64,000 nt of DNA, taken from NCBI RefSeq assembly GCF_014650115.1, contig NZ_BMUI01000003.1, positions 186,001 to 250,000 of the forward strand, given 5' to 3'. This DNA comes from Streptomyces olivaceoviridis (GTDB lineage Bacteria > Actinomycetota > Actinomycetes > Streptomycetales > Streptomycetaceae). Below are positions 26,148 through 35,606 of the stretch, piece by piece (positions within the stretch are counted from its first letter, which is position 1; each line of letters opens with the position of its first letter). The notes beneath the pieces were generated by a model. That model did no database searches and was not told where the DNA came from. It saw nothing but the letters and a program-made list of their open reading frames with translations. A program made the position numbers and the translations under genes.

Positions 26148-26894
26148 TTGAGCGTTCCGTACGAGACCGCAGCGTACGAACCAGCCGAGTCGCCCGAGTC
26201 TCCTGAGGAGCATCTCGCGCGACTCCTCGGCCGTGCCCTGAACTCCTTCGAGCTGCCCGACGAGGTGATAAGGCGACTCGACTGCGCGCTGGCGCACGAC
26301 AGTTCGCTGCACTCCGCGTACCACAGCGCGGGGCTGCACCGGGAGACGTACCGGCACACCTGGCTGCTCGCCGACGGCTCGGCGGTCACGCTGTGGGAGC
26401 TGGTGCACAACCCCACGCCGGGCAGCGCGCCGGAGCACGAGGTGTACGTCGACGAGGAGGAGGTGCAGACCGCCACGGCACGGCTCGGTCTGCCCCCGGA
26501 GACGCGGGACTTCGAGCTGCCCGCGCTGATGCGCCTGTGGGCGATTCCCGAGCCCCGGCACATGTACGCCTCCGACGACTCGGCGGACCACGCGCGCCGG
26601 CTGCTGCGCCGCGCGGAGAACCCGGACCGGCCCGACGCGCGGACGGCGGCACTGCTGGCGACGGCGACCGCGCACGAGATCACCCAGGCGTTCGGCCGGC
26701 CGGGGCGGGCCGGACGGGCCGGGCTGAGCTACGCGCTGTACGAGCACGCCTTCCTGCTGCCGGACGGCACCGAGATCTCCCTGTGGGAGGTCGAGCACAC
26801 GGCGACGCCCGACGGACGGCACATGTGCGAGGTCTACCTGTCGGAGGACGCGGCCCGGGAGGCGATGGAGCGGCGCGCGGCGCGGCAGGGCTGA
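26148..26894 (+). CDS. DUF6227 family protein
   Basis: A 248-residue soluble protein confined, to my knowledge, to streptomycetes. It has two similar halves: each contains a Y/H-rich strand pattern (HTWLLADGSAVTLWELVHNPTP; HAFLLPDGTEISLWEVEHTATP), which suggests an internal duplication. The stretch between is Arg-rich and helical. The TTG start at 26148 has GGGAGA about 6 bases upstream. No catalytic motif is visible; function unknown. Confidence 0.82.
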   Translation: MSVPYETAAYEPAESPESPEEHLARLLGRALNSFELPDEVIRRLDCALAHDSSLHSAYHSAGLHRETYRHTWLLADGSAVTLWELVHNPTPGSAPEHEVYVDEEEVQTATARLGLPPETRDFELPALMRLWAIPEPRHMYASDDSADHARRLLRRAENPDRPDARTAALLATATAHEITQAFGRPGRAGRAGLSYALYEHAFLLPDGTEISLWEVEHTATPDGRHMCEVYLSEDAAREAMERRAARQG

Positions 26895-26896
26895 GG

Positions 26897-27148
26897 TCAG
26901 CCGTTGGCGAGGTGCCGTACCAGGCCCGCGAACGCGTCCTGTTCGGCGGGCGTCAGCTCGACGGACTCCCGGGAGGGTCCGACCCGCGTCTGGCTCGGCA
27001 GGGCCGGGAGCGGCGCGGTGCAGCGCCGGAGGGCGGTCCGGCGGCCGGCGCGGCGCAGCAGACGCATCAGAACGACGGCCCAGACGACGGCCGCCACGGC
27101 GAGGACGGCCACGCCGATCAGCTGGAGGGTCGGGGCGTGCTCAGGCAT
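26897..27148 (-). CDS. Small single-span membrane protein
   Basis: An 83-residue protein with one membrane helix (LIGVAVLAVAAVVWAVVLMRLL, residues 8-29) followed by an Arg-rich cytoplasmic tail ending LTPAEQDAFAGLVRHLANG. It converges on the DUF6227 gene with a 2-bp gap. The ATG at 27148 is preceded by GGAGG almost directly, which is too close for a normal site, so the start is uncertain. Function unknown. Confidence 0.62.
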   Translation of the reverse strand: MPEHAPTLQLIGVAVLAVAAVVWAVVLMRLLRRAGRRTALRRCTAPLPALPSQTRVGPSRESVELTPAEQDAFAGLVRHLANG

Positions 27149-27164
27149 GCCTCCCAGTACACAC

Positions 27165-27194
27165 CACGGTCCGGGACTTTGGTCCCGGACCGTG
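27165..27194. terminator. Terminator of the fructose PTS operon
   Basis: Perfect 13-bp arms CACGGTCCGGGAC / GTCCCGGACCGTG with a TTTG loop, downstream of the fruA stop codon on the minus strand. Confidence 0.75.
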
Positions 27195-27289
27195 ACGTAT
27201 CTCGCAGGTGCCGTGAACAACTCACAGCGAACCAAAGGGACAAGAGGCAGGAGCAGCGGGGCGCGGCGCCGTCGGTGGCGGTGCGGCGG

Positions 27290-29434
27290 TCAGGCCGCTA
27301 TCGGCTGCTTGGTCTCCTTCGGCGCGGTGGCCGCCGGCGCGGCGGGATCGGTGGCCGTGGCCCCGGGGACCGGCTTGCGCAGCCCCTTCAGAAGGACCAC
27401 CAGGGCCGTGGTGACACAGACGCCGGCCGCGATGGCCACCAGGTACAGGAACGGGTTGCCGATCAGCGGGACCACGAAGATGCCGCCGTGCGGGGCGCGC
27501 AGGGTGGCGCCGAAGGCCATCGACAGGGCGCCGGTGAGCGCACCGCCCACCATCGAGGACGGGATGACCCGCAGCGGGTCGGCCGCCGCGAACGGGATCG
27601 CGCCCTCGGAGATGAAGGACGCGCCCAGCACCCAGGCGGCCTTGCCGTTCTCCCGCTCGGTCTGCGTGAACAGCCTGCCGCGCACGGTGGTGGCCAGGGC
27701 CATCGCCAGCGGCGGGACCATGCCGGCCGCCATCACCGCGGCCATGATCTTCATGGCCGAGTCGCTGGGGTCGGAGACGGCGATGCCGGCGGTGGCGAAG
27801 GTGTAGGCGACCTTGTTGACCGGGCCGCCGAGGTCGAAGCACATCATCAGGCCGAGCAGGGCGCCCAGCAGGACGGCGTTGGTGCCGGTGAGGCCGTTCA
27901 GCCAGTCGGTCAGGCCCTTCTGCGCGGAGGCGATGGGCTTGCCGATCACGACGAACATCAGGAACCCGACGATCGCCGAGGAGATCAGCGGGATCACCAC
28001 CACCGGCATGATGCCGCGCAACGCCGCCGGGATGTTCACCCTCTGGATCGCCGTCACCACGCCACCGGCGATCAGACCGGCCGCCAGACCGCCCAGGAAG
28101 CCGGCGTTGATGGTGAGGGAGATCGCGCCGCCGACGAAGCCGGGGACCAGGCCGGGCCGGTCGGCCATGCCGTAGGCGATGTAGCCGGCCAGGACCGGGA
28201 CCAGGAAGCCGAAGGCCACGCCGCCGATCTGGAACAGCAGGGCGCCCCAGCTGTCGGCCTGGGTCCACACGAAGTGGTCCATCACCGACGGCGCCTTGTT
28301 GATCTTGTAGCCGCCGATCGCGAAGCCCAGGGCGATGAGGAGACCGCCCGCGGCGACGAACGGGACCATGTAGCTGACGCCGGACATCAGCCACTTGCGG
28401 AGCTTGGTGCCGTAGCCCTCGGTGGAGTCGCCCGCGCGGTCGACCGGCGTACCGGCCGAAGCGTGCGCCGGGGCGCTCGCCTCGCCGCGCGCCGCCTTCC
28501 CACGGACCTCCGCGAGGAGTTCGGCGGGACGGTTGATGCCCGCCTTCACACCGACGTCCACGGTCGGCTTGCCCGCGAAGCGGTCCTTGTCGCGCACCGG
28601 GACGTCGTGCGCGAAGATCACGCCGTCCGCCGCCGCGATCACCGCCGGGTCCAGCCGGGCGAAGCCGGCCGAGCCCTGCGTCTCGACGACCACCTCGACG
28701 CCCGCCTCGCGGCCGGCGTTCTCCAGGGACTCGGCCGCCATGTAGGTGTGGGCGATACCAGTCGGGCAGGAGGTGACGGCGACGACCCGGAAGGGACGCT
28801 CGCCGGAGTCGGCGGGCTCCGCGACGGGCGGTGCGGTGTCCGCCGCGGGCGCGTCCTGCGGGCTTGCGCCCCCGGTGCTCGTGTCCGCGTCCGGCGTGTG
28901 CGCCGTCCTGCCCGCTGCGGCGCCGGTGGAGGCCGCCACCGGGGCCGCAGCGGTGTCTTCGGAGGCGTCCTCGGCGCTCTTCGCCGACGGTGCCTCGTCA
29001 CCCCGGATCAGCGCCGCCGCCGTCTCCACATCGCCCACCGTCCGCAGCGCGGAGGTGAACTCGTCGTTCATCAGCTGGCGGGCGAGGGAGGAGAGGATCG
29101 TGAGGTGGGCGTCGTCGGCGCCGGCGGGTGCCGCGATCAGGAAGATCAGGTCGGCCGGGCCGTCCGCTGCGCCGAAGTCGATGCCGGCGGCGCTGCGGCC
29201 GAACGCGAGGGTCGGTTCGGTGACGTGGGCGCTCCGACAGTGCGGGATGCCGATACCGCCGTCCAGGCCGGTCGGCATCTGGGCCTCCCGGGCGGCCACG
29301 TCGGCGAGGAAGCCCTCCAGGTCGGTCACCCGGCCCTGGCTCACCATGCGCTCGGCGAGGGCACGGGCCGCCGCTTCCTTGGTGTCGGCGGACAGGTCGA
29401 GATCGACCAGGTCCGCGGTGATCATGTCGCTCAT
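27290..29434 (-). CDS. fruA: PTS fructose permease, fused EIIA-EIIB-EIIC
   Basis: A 714-residue three-domain permease. The EIIA domain (1-150) carries phospho-His65 in GIGIPHCRS. An Ala/Pro/Thr linker of ~60 residues follows. The EIIB domain has the phospho-Cys motif TSCPTGIAHTYMAAE, and the EIIC domain (about 375-700) has 8-9 membrane spans with EGAIPF. It imports fructose as fructose-1-phosphate, which FruK phosphorylates. Start ATG 29434 has AGGAG about 7 bases upstream; the frame is open to 29815 but the extra part is low complexity. The third or fourth gene of the fruR-fruK-fruA operon. Confidence 0.95.
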   Translation of the reverse strand: MSDMITADLVDLDLSADTKEAAARALAERMVSQGRVTDLEGFLADVAAREAQMPTGLDGGIGIPHCRSAHVTEPTLAFGRSAAGIDFGAADGPADLIFLIAAPAGADDAHLTILSSLARQLMNDEFTSALRTVGDVETAAALIRGDEAPSAKSAEDASEDTAAAPVAASTGAAAGRTAHTPDADTSTGGASPQDAPAADTAPPVAEPADSGERPFRVVAVTSCPTGIAHTYMAAESLENAGREAGVEVVVETQGSAGFARLDPAVIAAADGVIFAHDVPVRDKDRFAGKPTVDVGVKAGINRPAELLAEVRGKAARGEASAPAHASAGTPVDRAGDSTEGYGTKLRKWLMSGVSYMVPFVAAGGLLIALGFAIGGYKINKAPSVMDHFVWTQADSWGALLFQIGGVAFGFLVPVLAGYIAYGMADRPGLVPGFVGGAISLTINAGFLGGLAAGLIAGGVVTAIQRVNIPAALRGIMPVVVIPLISSAIVGFLMFVVIGKPIASAQKGLTDWLNGLTGTNAVLLGALLGLMMCFDLGGPVNKVAYTFATAGIAVSDPSDSAMKIMAAVMAAGMVPPLAMALATTVRGRLFTQTERENGKAAWVLGASFISEGAIPFAAADPLRVIPSSMVGGALTGALSMAFGATLRAPHGGIFVVPLIGNPFLYLVAIAAGVCVTTALVVLLKGLRKPVPGATATDPAAPAATAPKETKQPIAA

Positions 29435-29829
29435 CGCGGGCTCCTCTGCGCGCGTATCGCCCGGGGGGAGGGGTGGGCGGAGGTGAGGACGGGGGTCTTG
29501 TGGGGGGCGGTGGGGCGGGCGGGGACCGACGGAACACCGCGACGGGGGAAGCGGGGCGGGGCCGCCGTATCGGGGGCGGGGGGCAGGTGGGGAGCGGTGG
29601 AGCGGTACGGGGCGGGCGGGAGACTCCTGCCGGAGGAAACAGACGCGCCCGTAACGGGCGGGGCCGTAATGGGCAGACCCGTAGCGGACGTACCGCGAGC
29701 GGTCGGCCCCTGCGCCGGAGCGCTCACGCCGCGAACCACCGGAGCGGCCGAGGCGCGCGCCCACGTTCCACGGGCGGCCGGAGCGAGTGTCACGCCGTCC
29801 GGAGCGGTCGTCCACGGCGTGGCGGTCAT
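29431..29829 (-). CDS. Possible Pro/Ala-rich ORF filling the fruK-fruA gap
   Basis: A 132-codon frame whose ATG overlaps the fruK stop (ATGA, 29826-29829) and whose TGA overlaps the fruA start (ATGA, 29431-29434). That is exactly the coupling used elsewhere in this operon. The predicted product is Pro/Ala/Arg/Thr-rich low complexity with no domain and no membrane segment; third-position GC is somewhat lower than in true neighbours. It may be a real small linker protein, a translated spacer that keeps ribosomes moving, or a coincidence. Confidence 0.3.
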   Translation of the reverse strand: MTATPWTTAPDGVTLAPAARGTWARASAAPVVRGVSAPAQGPTARGTSATGLPITAPPVTGASVSSGRSLPPAPYRSTAPHLPPAPDTAAPPRFPRRGVPSVPARPTAPHKTPVLTSAHPSPRAIRAQRSPR

Positions 29830-30773
29830 GACGCGGGCTCCCTGAGTTCGCGGTCCACGGGGATGTCGGTGGTCACGGTCACCGCCGCCGGGTCCAGGTC
29901 GGCCGGGGTCGGCATCACGCTGCCGGGGAGCTGGACGGCGGCGGCGCCGTGGGCGACGGCGGAGGCCAGGGCGTCGGGGCCGGTGCCGCCGGCGATGAGG
30001 AAGCCGGCCAGGGAGGCGTCACCGGCGCCGACGTTACTGCGGACCGCGGACACGCGCGCGCTGCCGAACCACGCACCGTCGTCCGACACCAGCAGCTGGC
30101 CGTCGGCGCCCAGGCTCGCCAGCACGGCGCGGGCACCCATTCCGCGCACCTCCTCCGCCGCCTTGAGCGCGTCGCCCACGGTCGTCAGGGGGCGCGCGAC
30201 GGCTTCCGCCAGCTCCTCGGCGTTCGGCTTGACCACGTCGGGCCGCGCGCGCAGCGCCTCCAGGAGCGCACGCCCCGAGGTGTCCAGCGCGATCCGGGCG
30301 CCCCCGGCGTGCGCCCGCGTGACGACATCGGCGTACCAGGAGGGCGCGAGCCCCCGGGGCAGGCTGCCGCAGCAGGCGATCCAGTCGGCGTCGCGGGACT
30401 GGGACCGGACGGTGTCCAGGAGGAGTTCCTGCTCGGGCCCCGACAGCTCCGGACCCGGCGCGTTGATCTTCGTGAGGACGCCGTCGGCCTCCGCGAGCGC
30501 GATGTTGGAGCGGGTGGCTCCGACGACCGGGACCGGCGCGACCTCGATGCCCTGCGCGTGGAGCAGTTCGGCGACGAGCGCCCCCGGCGCACCACCCAGG
30601 GGCAGCACCGCGACCGTGCGCCGGCCTGCGGCGGCGACCGCGCGCGAGACGTTCACGCCCTTGCCACCGGGGTCCATGCGCTCGGTCTCGGCGCGGATGA
30701 CCTCGCCGCGCTTGAGGGCCTGGACCTCGTAGGTGCGGTCGAGGGACGGGTTCGGGGTGACGGTGAGGATCAT
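29826..30773 (-). CDS. fruK: 1-phosphofructokinase
   Basis: A 315-residue PfkB-family kinase. MILTVTPNPSLDRTYEV is the N-terminus seen in FruK, DPGGKGVNVSRAVAAAG the substrate motif and NVGAGDASLAGFLIAGG the ATP/catalytic signature with the base Asp. It converts fructose-1-phosphate from the PTS to fructose-1,6-bisphosphate. The ATG overlaps the upstream regulator stop (ATGA). Confidence 0.94.
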   Translation of the reverse strand: MILTVTPNPSLDRTYEVQALKRGEVIRAETERMDPGGKGVNVSRAVAAAGRRTVAVLPLGGAPGALVAELLHAQGIEVAPVPVVGATRSNIALAEADGVLTKINAPGPELSGPEQELLLDTVRSQSRDADWIACCGSLPRGLAPSWYADVVTRAHAGGARIALDTSGRALLEALRARPDVVKPNAEELAEAVARPLTTVGDALKAAEEVRGMGARAVLASLGADGQLLVSDDGAWFGSARVSAVRSNVGAGDASLAGFLIAGGTGPDALASAVAHGAAAVQLPGSVMPTPADLDPAAVTVTTDIPVDRELREPAS

Positions 30774-31531
30774 GCGCGCACTACTTCCGTGCCGCCGCGC
30801 TCGATGGCGGCGGTGTCTTCGGGGCTCAGCCCGCTGTCGGTGATCAGCAGGTCCACGTCGCTCAGGTCGCCGAAGCGGGCGAAGTGCTCCTGGCCGTGCT
30901 TGGAGGAGTCGGCCAGCAGCACCACGCGCCGAGCGGCGGCGACGGCGGCCCGCTTGACCGCGGCCTCGGCGAGGTCGGGGGTGGTCAGACCGTGCTCGGC
31001 GGAGAAGCCGTTGGCGGCGACGAACAGCACGTCGGCGCGGATCTCGCCGTACGCGCGGAGCGCCCACGCGTCCACGGCGGCGCGTGTACGGTGCCGTACG
31101 CGCCCTCCGATCAGATGGAGCTGGATGCCCGGGTGGTCGGCGAGGCGGGCGGCGATCGGCAGGGAGTGCGTGACGACGGTGAGCCGAGCCTCCAGCGGGA
31201 TGGCGGCGGCGACGCGGGCCACCGTCGTACCGGCGTCGAGGATCATCGTGCCCTCGGCCGGCAGTTCGGACAGGGCGGCCTTGGCGATGCGGTCCTTCTC
31301 GTCGGCGGCGGTGGTCTCGCGCTCGGCGAGGTCCGGCTCGAAGTCGAGGCGGCCGGCCGGGATGGCACCGCCGTGCACCCGACGGAGCAGACCGGCCCGG
31401 TCGAGGGCCTTCAGATCGCGCCGGATCGTCTCCGCGGTGACCTGGAACTCCTCGGCCAGCGACAGCACGTCCACCCGGCCGCCGTCACGGGCGAGCCGGA
31501 GGATCTCCTGCTGCCGTTCCGGTGCGTACAT
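30770..31531 (-). CDS. fruR: DeoR family regulator of fructose operon
   Basis: A 253-residue DeoR protein. The N-terminal HTH is at residues 3-58 (RQQEILRLARDGGRVDVLSLAEEF...VTAETIRRDLKALDRAGL, split here). The DeoR sensor domain has DAGTTVARVAAAIP and HVHGGA-type elements, and it would bind a sugar phosphate, here probably fructose-1-phosphate. The ATG at 31531 has GGAGG 9 bases upstream. It is the first gene of the fruR-fruK-fruA operon, with its stop overlapping fruK. Confidence 0.9.
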   Translation of the reverse strand: MYAPERQQEILRLARDGGRVDVLSLAEEFQVTAETIRRDLKALDRAGLLRRVHGGAIPAGRLDFEPDLAERETTAADEKDRIAKAALSELPAEGTMILDAGTTVARVAAAIPLEARLTVVTHSLPIAARLADHPGIQLHLIGGRVRHRTRAAVDAWALRAYGEIRADVLFVAANGFSAEHGLTTPDLAEAAVKRAAVAAARRVVLLADSSKHGQEHFARFGDLSDVDLLITDSGLSPEDTAAIERGGTEVVRA

Positions 31532-31549
31532 GTCCGTTCGCCTCCGCCT

Positions 31550-31571
31550 CGATGTCCGACCGATGTCCGAC
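31550..31571 (-). promoter_or_regulatory. Tandem 11-bp repeat upstream of fruR
   Basis: Two identical adjacent copies of CGATGTCCGAC (31550-31560 and 31561-31571, plus-strand reading), 19-40 bases upstream of the fruR start. DeoR proteins commonly use direct repeats as operators, so this is a candidate autoregulatory site. Confidence 0.4.
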
Positions 31572-31739
31572 CGCTTCCGGGTCATGCCCGAACGTGTGGT
31601 TTCAGCGGCAGGCTACGCCCGGATTTCCGGAAAGTAAACAGATTCGGGCCCGGCGTGGGCATGAACGGACTTCCGGGCGGCTCCGGGCGGTTCCGGGCGG
31701 GCGTCCGGCGAACCACCGGCGCGCCCCGGGCAGCGCGGA

Positions 31740-31766
31740 GGCCCGGTACCGAACCGGTACCGGGCC
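31740..31766. terminator. Terminator of the MFS efflux gene
   Basis: Perfect 12-bp arms GGCCCGGTACCG / CGGTACCGGGCC around AAC, just downstream of the MFS stop at 31782 on the minus strand. Confidence 0.75.
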
Positions 31767-31781
31767 CCTCGTCCTGTCTGG

Positions 31782-33311
31782 TCAGTGCGCCAGCGCGGGT
31801 TCCTTCTCCCCGGCCGGCGCCTCCTCGGCCCCGCCCTCCACATGCTGGGCCGGTCGCTTCGGCAGGGCGGACATCAGCAGGAAGATCGCGGCCATGATCC
31901 CGGCGACCCACCACAGCGCGTACTGGAAGGCGTGCACGAAGGCCGGACCGACCTCGGCCCGGGTCAGCCGGTCCCCGATCTGCCCGAAGAAGACCACCGA
32001 CACCAGCCCCAGCCCCAGCGCGTTGCCCATCTGCTGCACGGTGTTGATCAGCCCGGACGCGGAACCGGCGTGCTCGCGCGGCACCTCCGAGAGCACCGCG
32101 TCGGTCAGCGGGGCGACGATCAGCCCCATGCCGGCACCCATCACGACCAGCGGCAGGGCCATCTGCCAGGAGGCGATGGCGAGGCCGTAGTGGCGGGCCT
32201 CCCACAGGTACAGCAGCACGCCCGCGCCCATCACCAGCGCGCCCGCCTGGAGCACCTTCCGCCCGAACCGCGGGACCAGTTGCTGCACCGACAGCCCGGC
32301 CGCCGTGGACACGGCGATCGAGAACGGCACCCCGGTCAGCCCGGCCCGCAGCGGGCTCCAGCCCAGGCCGATCTGCATGTACAGCGTCCAGACCAGGAAG
32401 AAGATGCCGAGCGCGACCCCGAAGACGGTCTGTACGGCGATGCCCGCGGCGAAACTCTTCACTCGGAAGAGGGACAGTTCGATGAGCGGGGAACCGTCCC
32501 TGGCGGCCTTCCGTTTCTCGTACGACACCAGCGCCGCGAAGACGGCGAGCGCGCCGGCCATGCACAGGTAGCCCCACAGCGGCCAGCCCAGCTCCCGCCC
32601 GCGGGTGAGCGGATAGAGCAGCATCAGCAGGCCCAGCGTGACCAGGGCGACGCCGACGAGATCCAGCTTCAGCGCCTTGGGGGCCTTGGACTCGGAGATG
32701 AAACGGCGGCCCAGCAGCCAGGACAGGACGCCGACAGGGAGGTTGATGAGGAAGATGGGCCGCCATTCGAGGCCGAACAGGTTCCACTCCGTCAGCAGTG
32801 CGCCGAGCAGCGGGCCGGAGACCGCGCCGAGGCCGACGATCGCGCCGAACAGACCGAAGACCTTGCCGCGTTCATGGGCCGGGAAGGTGGCGTGCACGAT
32901 CGACAGCACCTGCGGCACCATCAGCGCCGCCATGCCGCCCTGGAGGATGCGGGAGGCGACCAGCATCTCCGGGTTCACGGCGAAGCCGCACAGGGCCGAG
33001 GCGAGCGTGAAGCCGCCGACACCGATGAGGAACAGCCGCTTGCGGCCGTGGATGTCGCCGAGCCGCCCGCCGGTGATCAGGCCCGCTGCGAAGGCGAGGG
33101 CGTAGCCGGCGGTTATCCACTGGATCTGGCTGACCGAAGCGCCCGCGCCGCGCTGGATGGACGGGATGGCGATGTTGACGATCGTCACGTCCACCAGGTC
33201 CATGAAGGCCGCGGTCATGACGATGGCCAGGGCGAGCCAGCGGGAGCGGTCGGTGGTCGGTGCGCGCAGATCTCCGCGCCTCTGTGCGGTGGTGCTGTCG
33301 TTCGGGGTCAT
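31782..33311 (-). CDS. MFS drug efflux transporter, DHA2 (EmrB/QacA) type
   Basis: A 509-residue protein with about 14 helices. AFMDLVDVTIVNIAIPSIQ is the DHA2 motif (LDxTIVNVALP) in helix 1, GGRLGDIHGRKR the loop 2-3 motif A, and GLGAVSGPLLGALL motif C of antiporters. Drug or metabolite export by proton antiport is likely; the substrate is unknown. The ATG at 33311 was chosen; the longer frame overlaps the promoter region. It is divergent (61 bp) from a YafY regulator, which probably controls it. Confidence 0.9.
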   Translation of the reverse strand: MTPNDSTTAQRRGDLRAPTTDRSRWLALAIVMTAAFMDLVDVTIVNIAIPSIQRGAGASVSQIQWITAGYALAFAAGLITGGRLGDIHGRKRLFLIGVGGFTLASALCGFAVNPEMLVASRILQGGMAALMVPQVLSIVHATFPAHERGKVFGLFGAIVGLGAVSGPLLGALLTEWNLFGLEWRPIFLINLPVGVLSWLLGRRFISESKAPKALKLDLVGVALVTLGLLMLLYPLTRGRELGWPLWGYLCMAGALAVFAALVSYEKRKAARDGSPLIELSLFRVKSFAAGIAVQTVFGVALGIFFLVWTLYMQIGLGWSPLRAGLTGVPFSIAVSTAAGLSVQQLVPRFGRKVLQAGALVMGAGVLLYLWEARHYGLAIASWQMALPLVVMGAGMGLIVAPLTDAVLSEVPREHAGSASGLINTVQQMGNALGLGLVSVVFFGQIGDRLTRAEVGPAFVHAFQYALWWVAGIMAAIFLLMSALPKRPAQHVEGGAEEAPAGEKEPALAH

Positions 33312-33372
33312 GGAGCGACCGTAAGCCCGCATTAGGCCAGAACGTGTCCTATTTTTCCGGCATGCTCGCTGC

Positions 33373-34392
<1,020 letters not shown>

Positions 34393-34465
34393 GACCGTCT
34401 CACCCTGGGCCGGGACACCTGCCGCCCCTTTCCCTGGGGCACTTCACCTCTGTCCGGAGGACATC

Positions 34466-35161
34466 TCACCGCCACCCGCCCCGGCTCTCGCTCTCGCCCC
34501 ACTCGAAGGACCGCAGGGCGCGCAGGTTCTGAAGGGCCAGGGCTGCCGGGCCGTCCGGGCCGGTGGGTGGGGTCGTCGTGGCGGCCCAGGACTCCACGGC
34601 CACGCGCACGGCGGCACCGGCCACGGCCGCGGCGAGGCGGAGGTGCGGGGTGAGCGCGGCCGGGCTCCCCGCTGCCTCGGCCCGCCTCATCAGGATCTCC
34701 GCCAGCGCCCCCTCCGACGTCTGGCACACCTCCGCCCACACCTTGCGCAGGGCCGGGCTGGTGTCGGCGAGGCGGACCAGGGTGCGGAGCCACTCCCAGG
34801 ACGCGACCGAGACGCCGAGGCCGGGGGTGAGGGTGTGCTGGACGGCGTGCTCCAGGGCCTCGGGGAGGGTCAGATGGGCCGGGGCCGTGCGGACCGCCTC
34901 GGTCCAGCGCTGGGCGCCGGCCGCGTAGAGGGGGGCCACCGCCTCTTCCTTGGTGGCGAAATAGCGGTAGAAGGTGCGCGGTGCGATACCCGCGGCCTGG
35001 GCGATGTCCTCGGCGCGGGTGGCCCGCAGGCCGTGCTGGACGAAGAGGGCTGCCGCCGCCCGGGCGATCTCCATCCGTGTCTCGGCCTTCCTGCGTTCGG
35101 TGAGGGACACCGGTGGAGAGGCGGAAAACGGCTGGTGGGCGGCGCTGGGGGTGGTGCTCAT
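34466..35161 (-). CDS. TetR family transcriptional regulator
   Basis: A 231-residue regulator. The TetR_N HTH is at residues 27-75 (RMEIARAAAALFVQHGLRAT, IAPRTFYRYFATKEEAV). A helical ligand domain follows with no specific signature. It converges with the YafY gene. A 15-bp palindrome lies 20-35 bases upstream of the start and is the probable autoregulatory operator. The target may be distant since no obvious transporter is divergent to it. Confidence 0.9.
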   Translation of the reverse strand: MSTTPSAAHQPFSASPPVSLTERRKAETRMEIARAAAALFVQHGLRATRAEDIAQAAGIAPRTFYRYFATKEEAVAPLYAAGAQRWTEAVRTAPAHLTLPEALEHAVQHTLTPGLGVSVASWEWLRTLVRLADTSPALRKVWAEVCQTSEGALAEILMRRAEAAGSPAALTPHLRLAAAVAGAAVRVAVESWAATTTPPTGPDGPAALALQNLRALRSFEWGESESRGGWR

Positions 35162-35181
35162 CCCGGCAGGCTATGCCCGTG

Positions 35182-35196
35182 TGGCAGAATCTGCCA
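35182..35196. promoter_or_regulatory. Palindromic operator candidate for TetR gene
   Basis: TGGCAGA-A-TCTGCCA, perfect 7-bp arms about one base, 20 bases upstream of the TetR start. Size and symmetry fit a TetR-type operator. Confidence 0.55.
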
Positions 35197-35606
35197 TCCG
35201 GCGGTTCACCCCGGGGTTCAGGTACGGGGTGGGCCGCCCTTCCAGCAGGTCAGGGCCGGACACGGCCCCACTGACCCTCGGACCCCGGCCCACTGACCCT
35301 TGGGCCTCCGGCCCCCGTGGCCCCCTCACGAGAAGAAGCCGGACTCCGGCGCCCGGGGGGGATGGGCGCCGAAGTCCGGCTCGGGAAGGTCCCGGCGCCG
35401 GGGGGGATTGCGACGGGACGTGGTTCACGTGGGCCGGCCGGGTGGGGTCGGCCGGGGCTGTGCGGCGGGGTGGGGAGTGCGGTTCCCGGGGCCCGCTCCT
35501 GGGCCCGGAAGGGTTGTTCCCCCGGGCCCAGCGGTTGAAGCGACGGGACCACGCCATGTTTGCGCCGTCTTTCGCCACCAGGTGTGCGCCCCGTGCACCC
35601 CCTGCG
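35197..35606. other. Intergenic region downstream of hrdD
   Basis: A 410-bp gap between the TetR operator and the hrdD stop codon, both genes on the minus strand. It holds the hrdD terminator hairpin at 35337-35381 and a very G-rich segment (about 35340-35520), but no gene that I can support. Confidence 0.55.
35337..35381 (-). terminator. Hairpin terminator downstream of hrdD
   Basis: 17-bp arms (35337-35353 and 35365-35381) with a single mismatch and 11-nt loop, 226 bases past the hrdD stop codon. Confidence 0.65.

Noticed and set aside
22349..26683. 1444-codon open frame on the minus strand
   Set aside because: It spans five well-supported genes on the plus strand; long antisense frames are a by-product of very high GC at third positions.
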